This document shows, one piece after another, positions 56,501 through 64,000 of a DNA stretch of 64,000 nt. Both the position numbers and the translations under genes were made by a program. The notes beneath the pieces were generated by a model, which was not told where the DNA came from, did no database searches, and worked only from the letters and a program-made list of their open reading frames with translations. Where the stretch lies: assembly GCA_025345505.1 (NCBI GenBank), contig JANVCC010000120.1:6512855-6576854 (forward strand), written 5' to 3'. This DNA is from Todiramphus chloris collaris (taxonomy: Eukaryota; Chordata; Aves; Coraciiformes; Alcedinidae). How positions within the stretch are numbered: position 1 is the first letter of the stretch; the number at the start of each line of letters is the position of its first letter.

Positions 56501-59500
56501 TCAACAGCAAACGCAGCCCAGCGAGTCTGGGACGTGAGGGGGAGTTTCGGGATGAAAATAGGCCTCTGCCAGCCTCCTGCGCCTGTCTCTCTATGACTAA
56601 GCACGCTGAACGCGTCGCTTTTTAAAACTTGGCTTTTCTCTTCCCTTAATCTTTGTTGTTTCCAAGCCTCCTGCTCCCCTTTGTCCTCACAGCCCCGGGG
56701 ACCTCGCAGAGGCAGGCCCCTGACATCACCAGAGCCAGGGAAATGCAAATCCCGCCCTGCGAGGCAGCTCCATATGCTGGGTGGACAAAGGCAGAGCAAC
56801 TCCAGAGCTGGGAGATCAAACCCACCTCGCTGCTGGCCCTGGGACCGCCTGTCCTCCCAGCCTGCTCAGGCCCCAAGAGGAGACTCCACTAGCAATTGTT
56901 CTTTCCACTGAAATACTCACTGGCTTTGCTTACGTCATTATAGCCCTGCCTTGTGTAAGTGTGGCCCAGTATGAGGCCACCTGAAACAAAGAGGTTTCGG
57001 GAGTTCTGTCCATCCCTGGGACAGAAAAGATTGCGGCTGCTCCTCTGCTCCAGAGCTGTCACTGCTGCCCCACTGGCGAGGTGCCCCTAGGGTCAAGGAA
57101 TCAGCAGGGAGAGCAGGAAATAAAGCCCCCAGGCTCTGGTTTATCTCACCTAGTCCAGACTCAATCTCATTCCCCAACAGAACCTCCCCTGAGCTTTAGT
57201 CTCCTCTGTGCACCCAGGTCAGAAGTGCCGAGGACTGGGATCGAGGGAGGCTGCAGCTCCCGCTGCCATGCCCAGCGTGTCTCTCCGACTCGATGCAGAA
57301 TTGGCATCTCATCACATCCAGTCCCAGTCCCCACAACGACGGAGACAAAGGAATGGCCAAAGCACCACATTTCAATCCAAGCCTTCCTTTCCTTCAGCTC
57401 TCACATTCCCTCAATTCTCCAAGTTCCAAGTTCTCATCACCCCATCCCTGCTCTCAGGCCACACGGTGCTGGGCTGGTTCCACCCTCAGCATCCCATGCC
57501 CCGTGACCTCACACGCTGCTCTTAAACAAGTCTCGTGTGCCTTGTCTGGACTGGATTCTTGTGTCATGTTGTCCGATGGAGGACAACCTGGAAGAATCTC
57601 TGGATTTTGCTCAGGAAGCTCCACTGGCAATAGCACATTGTTAGCAGCATGTTGGTACAGGAGTGACTTGCCAGTACAGCTACACTGCTCTGATCTGTGC
57701 TGGTTCAACTCTCCCTAATGCAGCATCTTGGACGTCAGGAGGGATAAGGCTGGGCTAACTCCAGAGTCCTGCGTTTTATACAGCACATCCTACATTGTTC
57801 TCCTGAGCCTTGGGCCGTGGATGTGGGTACAACACACAACAGCCACGTTTCTCAGCCCACTGTACAACCCTGTCCTATTCAGATGCCCACCGAGCTCACT
57901 GGAAACAAGATTATTTGTTGTTGTTGATTGGTATTTGGCCCAGAACACTCAGCACTACGGTAAAAGCACCTGCAACTGCAATGCTGGAAGGGACCTCGAG
58001 CTGGAAGAGAGGAAAGAGAGCCTGGATCTCAGTGTGCACGGCTGGCAGGTTTTCTGGGTGATCTATATTCAGCTACGCATGCCCCTGGGTATGTGGAAAG
58101 ATCATTCATCCAGTTCACTGAGCTGCAGCCTGCATGTGAAAGGAGTTTCATGGCTTCTTTTTTAAATGTCACTGTTTTAAAGACGAATAGTCTCACGCAG
58201 AACTGTGCAGCAGATTATAATATGAGCACTCCAGGGGTAAATTAAAGAGCAATTCAAAAACAATACCGTGGAACAATCTTATCTTTTCCCTGCCTTATCC
58301 AGGCATTTATCTAGGTCTGTTCTGCACAAGTCATCACCGCATTATCTGCACATTATACAGTGTCTTTTCCAGCCACATCAGTACATAGACAGTTCATTTA
58401 GAGTCAAAAGTAAGTCAGGTCTGAACAAGCTGGAAAATGCCCAGCTCTAGTTCAAACGCCCTGTTCTGAGAAGGGGCTGAGAGATGCCTCCAGAGCACCC
58501 CAGGGTTAACCCAGTTTTAAGTGGTCCACGCTCCCTGTCCCCCTCTCATCTGTCCCCAGCAACCCTTCCATCGGCACAGATTTCAACAGCATATGGTTGT
58601 ATTGCAGTCTATTTTAACAACGGGATCTATTTCTAACAAAATATTTTGCTTAGTGGTCTGAAAGCATTTTCAGCTGCATGTTGAAAGTTCAACTGTTTCC
58701 ATCAACTCCCTAACTCACTTGTGAGAGCCATGCAATGAGATAAAGCTGTTCTTTCCCCTTAGCATGCTTGAACAAGTTATGAAATGTTCATTTTGTAAAA
58801 TATTACAGAAATTTACAATGCAGCCCCAAGAAGCTGTAAGTTCTGTCAAGTCTTGTGACGTTACTGGAAGTCTTGAGGTTATTCTGAATGCCTGAGCATT
58901 TGGATTTGTCATTACATGAAAATATAGGTTTAATTAAACCATAACAAACAAACAACTCCCCCCACACACATACACTTGCCAAACTTAAGGCTGAAAATAG
59001 GAAGGCAGTGCAGTGATGCCTCAGAAACCAGCGGTCCAAAAGAAAAAGTCAGTTTGTTATCCTTAAGATCTTAATTCATAAACCAACCTCATCTTTTTTG
59101 GGTCTTCCTCCTGACTTCTGAACACTTGGATTTCCCAGCATCGTCACTAATGATTAAGGCAATTTATAAGTATTTCTTTTCTAAGAAGGCTATTGCCTCT
59201 TTGTTCTCCCTCCCTGTGTCTTCTGCTTCCCTAGAAAATCCTGGTCAGAAACGGTGCATTTTCAGTGTTCGGGCGCTGCGCACACGTGCAGCACATCTGT
59301 GCTGTTACCCACATGCTCTTGGGAAATCCCTGGGTGCCCAGTGGCCTCCGGTGCCCACGTGTCTTGCCATCTCCTCAGGGCACCACTGGGCGGGTCCGAG
59401 GGAACCTTGACATGTGGCAGCCCTAAATTTAGACTACACTAGAATTTCTAGCTATTCAAAAAACAGTACCAGTATAAATATTAAGTTTTATTAACTTCTT

Positions 59501-60900
59501 TTATTGTTACTATATTTTGTGCCCATTAAAAATATTATTCACCCATGAAATATTCTGCAGCCATCTAAGGACAAAAGTGCTTTTTGAATAATTATTAAAT
59601 TTCGCATCAAAGTCACAGTTTACATCTTTTGTCATCAAAAAATCCCAAATTTTTAAAGAAATTTCACAAAATAACTCATCAGCTAGAATTATTTTAGATT
59701 TGAGGGTGAGGGTTGATGTTTAAGTGAGAAGCATTATTCATCACTTATTAAATTAATACATTAATTATGTCACTGTCCTTGGAATTTGGACATTTTTAAA
59801 GCCAGACTTGACAGGATTCCTGAAATTAATCCCAGTATTACCTATCTCACATTTTTGGCCAGATGAAGGACAGCATTTGTATAAGGATCGTTTCATTCAC
59901 CACTGAAATGCAGCTGCTGCTTGATACCACCCTTTAATTGTGCAAATCAGATAAAGCTTGGAAGCAGCGATTGCTCTTTAAGACAAAGTTTTAATTAGCA
60001 GTTAAGATTACTTAAGTAGTAAGAAGAAGGGAACACATTGTTCTTATCAACTGCTTGTGGGTGCTGGTAAGCTCTGACATTGTTCACGAGAAAAAGGCAA
60101 CAATCTGTGTCTTATAGTTTGAAATTTTTTCTTAATAGGCCTATGCCTCACTACCGGAAAGCACAAAAACGAGAGGCAACGTTACAAAGTTTTAAATATT
60201 TAGGCTTTAACCTTGAAAGGTTACACCAATTTTTTGGAACTGAAAAATGACCTCTCAGGTTAAACAGATATGCAAATCTTCACGGGATGAAGATCTCGGA
60301 GTCTGTAGAAAGAACCCTTCAATGAACTTTTGATCAGCACCAGATGAGGAAAAAACGTGGTCAAATACAAACCATCCATTCCAACATCCAAAATATGGCT
60401 GGTTTACAGTTGTACCAACAAGCGTTAAACTAACGAGAAAAATACCCAATGGCTCATTCATGAGTGACACAGCAGAAGCTCGACAAACACAAACCACATC
60501 GCTCTACATGCTCAGGCTGACTCCAATAAAGGGAACAAACCAAATGTCCCGCAAACGCTCCCTGCTGAGTTCACAACCACCGTGCGGTAGATTCAGCACA
60601 AGAAGGAAGCCCTTCTAGACTCTGCAGCAATACAAAATTCAAAGTGAATAGGCTTGGGCTGAAAGGTACATGAAAATCTTCCGTTGTTTTGGGTTTGGAA
60701 CGCAATTACTTGGTTAAATCATGGTTTGTACTGTGTAGAGCATCCTGTTGAATAAACAAATACATACCCACTCCAACAGGAAGGCCGCAAGTCCAACGTG
60801 CCAAGTTCTGGAGCATTCCTGAATGGAAGTCGCAACAATCCTGGTCTAGCCCACACCTCTGGATCCGTCCCCCAGGGCAGCCTCACCACCAGTGCTGGGT
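50580..60900. other. Intergenic region between SFPQ and ZMYM4
   Basis: About 10 kb with no convincing gene. Frames are short and unrelated to known proteins. It contains an 18-A run (50,923-50,940), scattered plus-strand AATAAA motifs and an AT-rich stretch at 59,450-60,250 that could be a conserved element. The two flanking genes point away from each other, so regulatory DNA for either may lie here. Confidence 0.5.
52381..52428. repeat. Exact 24-bp tandem duplication
   Basis: The 24-bp unit starting TAATACCTGCTTAAGAGATA occurs twice without change (52,381-52,404 and 52,405-52,428). Confidence 0.95.
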
Positions 60901-60946
60901 ACCGGGTAGGACGGCCTGGGGCGCTGGGGAGCATCGCGCCACGGAG

Positions 60947-60984
60947 GTGTCACACCATGAGGCGGGTGTCACACCATGAGGCGG
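60947..60984. repeat. 19-bp tandem duplication near the ZMYM4 promoter
   Basis: GTGTCACACCATGAGGCGG is present twice in tandem, with a partial third copy after it. Confidence 0.9.
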
Positions 60985-60989
60985 GTGCC

Positions 60990-61680
60990 ACGGCCTGGCA
61001 GCACCCAGGCGCCAGCACCACATCACGGGCAGACACACCAGAGCCTTGGCCCGGTGCAGGGCGAGGCGACGAGGCACAGCCCGCCTGGGGCGCCTCAGCA
61101 GGTCACCCCCACCCGCCATCGCTGCGCCCCGGGCCCGGCAGCCGCGCCACAAGACCGCGGGCCCTGTGGCCACCATGGCGCCACTCGAGGCCCACCTGGG
61201 CCTGACACCTCCGGGGGACGCGCCTCGCACCTCCTGCCCCGAACTGGACCGCGGGTGCCCTGTCCCCTCCCCGCCCTCTCGGCCTCCGCCGCTCTGGGGC
61301 CCCTTTGCCCAACCCGGCCCTGAGGAGGCCCCACTTGCGCCTGCGCGGGGGCGCGCGGGAGGCGGGGACGCGCGGGCGGGCGCAGGCGCGCGGCGCAGGC
61401 GCGCTGGGGCCCCGCGCTGGGCTGGTCGGTGCAGCTTTAAGAGGGATCGCGGCCTGGCGGGTCCGACCCCCTCCCTCCACCGCCGCCCTGAGGGAGCCGC
61501 CGGGCCCCCCCGCGCCAGCCCCCCCCTCCCTCCTGCAGCGGCGCGGGGCCGGCCCCGGCACCCCGCAGACCCTCCTCCCAGCGGCGCCCCCCCGAAGCGA
61601 GGGGGGGGGAAAAGCTGAGAGGGAGCGAACCCCCGGCCCCTCGCCCCGGGCTGGGACAGCTGAGGGGGGGGGGGCGCAAC
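60990..61680 (+). promoter_or_regulatory. ZMYM4: CpG-island promoter of ZMYM4
   Basis: CpG-dense sequence with GCGCAGGCGC-type repeats (NRF1-like GCGCGGGGGCGCGC and GCGCACGC-related strings, 61,335-61,410) and GC boxes runs up to the start codon. The ATG itself lies in AACATGGCGG (61,678-61,687), a YY1-type element often found at initiation codons of such genes. Confidence 0.5.
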
Positions 61681-61722
61681 ATGGCGGAGGCCAAGGAGGA
61701 GGGGCCCGGCCCCCGCGCCAGG
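61681..61722 (+). CDS. ZMYM4: ZMYM4 first coding exon (rest outside the window)
   Basis: Fourteen codons, MAEAKEEGPGPRAR, followed by a consensus donor AGG|GTGAGT. The N-terminus resembles human ZMYM4, which starts MAE and continues to an SGPRKR segment at about the same length. ZMYM4 is a MYM-type zinc-finger protein, nuclear and implicated in transcription and cell morphology; none of its zinc fingers are in this window. Strand and position agree with human, where ZMYM4 follows SFPQ divergently. The start was chosen for its YY1-type/Kozak context and the donor. The identification leans heavily on synteny because the exon is so short. Confidence 0.75.
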
Positions 61723-64000
61723 GTGAGTGGGGGGCGCGAGGGGAGGTCAGAGGGGAGGGGTCAGGGGGCGGGCTGAGCGCGGGAGGGCGCCGGGGCCGGG
61801 GCCGCCGCGGGGATGCACCGTGCGAGGCGCCGCCGCTGTCTGGGGCCCTGGCGGGCGGCCCCGCGGGGCCGGGGGTCCAGCAGCCTCCCCCGGGGCCCAG
61901 CGGCCGGACCCGGCCTGCGGGACCTCCTTTTGCCCGGGGCCAGGCAGCCCCCGGCCGGTGTTGCCCGCTCGCTGCGGCCCGGCCAGCGCTGCTGGCCCCG
62001 CCGGCCCCTGAGCCACGCTGCCTCCCCGGGTTTCTTTAGTTTTCCCTTAGTTCTCCTTAAGGAGAGTGTCCAGGCATCGTTTTCATAAGCGTCTTGGCAT
62101 CACTTAAATAATAAACTTGCAGCTAACTAGGATCCATCACCACCGTCTGTCTCCTTGTTTAAAACACCGCTTTCTTGCCACGCTTCCTAAATTGATTTCC
62201 GTTGTCCATGCCAAGCCATAGTGAGTCAAGATGGCAGTTTCATCCAGGTCTTCGGTCCCCAGGCTGCAACCATTGTGTGAGTACCAGCAGCCCTGCTCAT
62301 CCCGAGACTTGGTCTGTCATTGTCACAGCTCAGTCCGTAAGTGCTCTGGGAACACTCATCTGCTCGAAGAAATACTTGGCCCTTTAAACCAATGGATGGT
62401 TCCTTGTGGCCCACGCCTTGTAGCCTGTGAGGTAACCAAGGGAGAATAACTTTGTAAACAGAGCTCAGAATAATCTTACAACAAGGCATGTCCTCTGTCC
62501 TGCATGCGTGCGACTTTTGATCCAAAGCTTTCTGTTAGGAATGAGGTTAAGTCACATTTGTAGCTGTGTGGAAGAGTCCATAGTCAGCTACAGGACTCTG
62601 AACTGTCCAGTTCCTTTTTGCCAATGATGAAGTTTTCCCATTCTCCAGCCTAGAGAAAGACAAGAACTCGCTCATTTTTTCCATTCCTGTATGTGCGTGA
62701 AGTTCAGTTTGCTGAATTTATTTCGGGGAACGTGAAACTTGTGATTGCGATGAAACTGAATTGTTGCTAAACAGAGCAGTTGCCCTTCCAGGGTCTGATT
62801 GGAGGAGTTGTGTGGACGTTGTTTGACTGCTCTGAAGTTACGGAAACGAACATCATCAGTGAATTGTCCCAGAGTGTTGTCTTTCCGACACCCGTGTTTG
62901 TTTACCAGTAAACACAAGGAATTTAGTGAAACTGCCCACAGCGAGGAAACACAATTTGCCAGTCTAGCTTGAAAGAACATACCTTTGTGGTCCTAGCTCT
63001 GGCAGTGAGGTTAATCAAAGGTTCCTGTGAGGCTTAAAAATAAACTAGCACCAGTGTTCTGCATTGTATCAGTCTGGCATCTTCAGAGGCTGAGAGGTGG
63101 GTTTCCTCTTCATCTTTCCCCATCCAAAAACCAGTTTCTGCACCAAGATGTTCTTGAGGAACATGGTGAGAAGTGAATCCTTCCTGGCTGCTTGAATGAC
63201 CGGTGGAACCCGTGAAGAATGGGATTAGCATGCGATAAATCCAGTACACTTGTACATCTTCCATTAAACCCATCATTAACGAGCTCTTGGAAGACCTGCA
63301 TATCCCATTTCTCTTCCCCATAGCGGTCCAGTTCCTATTCTACAGGAGGTCACAATGGTGGACTCTTCCAAATCCTGTGCCCAAGGAATAATGAGCATTT
63401 TGTATAGCAAATTATTTTCCTTCACATAGGAAAAAATAAATAATACAATAATTCCTTTAGAGAGGAACTTAGCAAGTGCTGGTGTGTTCAGATTTGTTCT
63501 TTTCAATATTAAAATCTTTGCAGATGTAATTATGCCAGAAGCGTGTATAGCGAAACTGGCACTTTAAAAGAGCCCTTGCTGAGTAGTTGCCATCTTTTAG
63601 CTCAATCCACCATCACGAGCAAGAAACTGAAAAAGAATGTTTTAGCCAGTGTCAGACTGACACAGGAGTTTGTCTAGTTTTGATTTTTAATAGTATCGGG
63701 GAAGTTTTCGTGGCTGGATTATTATTCCAGAGAAGGTTCGTTGCTGACCAAACCTGTTCTACTTTCTATGGAAAATATATCAACATATTTAAATTTTCAT
63801 ACTTATTAAATCATATCAAGATCAATGCGAGCGGTGTCTGCTTGTATGGCTTTTTTTACTTAGTTTGTAAAAAAATATTTGTGGCCATTCAGCTTTAATT
63901 TGCATCTGATATCATTGTCTTGAGCAGCTTATGCTTTGAATAGAATGCTCATTAATTTATGAGAGTGCCCCGCCAGCTCGTTGGAGGAGGCAGGGCAGTT
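61723..64000 (+). other. ZMYM4: Start of ZMYM4 intron 1, no exon seen
   Basis: The CpG-rich start fades by about 62,040 into AT-richer unique sequence. No open frame here resembles the next ZMYM4 coding segment. The intron continues beyond the window. Confidence 0.6.

Noticed and set aside
57986..57996. GGAAGGGACCT, similar to part of avian CR1 LINE ends
   Set aside because: Only 11 bases match, with no surrounding CR1 sequence or terminal 8-bp repeats.

Overview
The window looks like vertebrate nuclear DNA, most likely from a bird, and probably from a GC-rich, gene-dense microchromosome. The evidence is split vertebrate genes with GT-AG introns, CpG-island promoters, compact introns, very high GC over the first ~34 kb, almost no recognisable transposons, and a gene order matching the mammalian DLGAP3-SFPQ-ZMYM4 neighbourhood. 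No sequence search was run. Gene names come from recognising the translated proteins, and exon ends come from reading splice sites and checking that the phases join.

Layout. DLGAP3 (postsynaptic scaffold, minus strand) has ten coding exons at 1.66-8.50 kb. Together they give an open 942-residue protein ending in the PDZ ligand QTRL. From 8.5 to 29.4 kb lies about 21 kb of non-coding, mostly GC-rich DNA, probably the DLGAP3 5' intron and promoter region. It holds AT-rich islands that resemble conserved enhancers, two CpG islands with minus-strand splice donors, and a 26-bp minisatellite (21.85-22.5 kb) that is open in three frames and mimics long proteins. A single-coding-exon class A GPCR of the platelet-activating-factor-receptor type lies at 29.46-30.46 kb (minus). 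TMEM35B (three exons, minus) follows at 32.75-33.63 kb.

At about 35 kb the composition shifts to moderate or AT-rich. SFPQ (ten coding exons, minus, 649 residues) occupies 42.97-50.18 kb, with a 2.65-kb last intron and a probable long 3' transcription unit reaching back to ~35.5 kb. Its promoter carries an E2F-type site and five CCAAT boxes. About 11 kb of intergenic DNA without convincing genes separates it from a CpG-island promoter and the first coding exon of ZMYM4 (plus, 61,681-61,722), whose first intron runs off the window.

The genes are neighbours by descent rather than a pathway: a synaptic scaffold, a lipid-mediator-type receptor, a small membrane protein, a nuclear RNA-binding paraspeckle protein and a MYM zinc-finger protein. 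ZMYM6 and ZMYM1, which lie between TMEM35B and SFPQ in human, are not found here. I found no CRISPR array, rRNA, tRNA, virus or prokaryote-type system.
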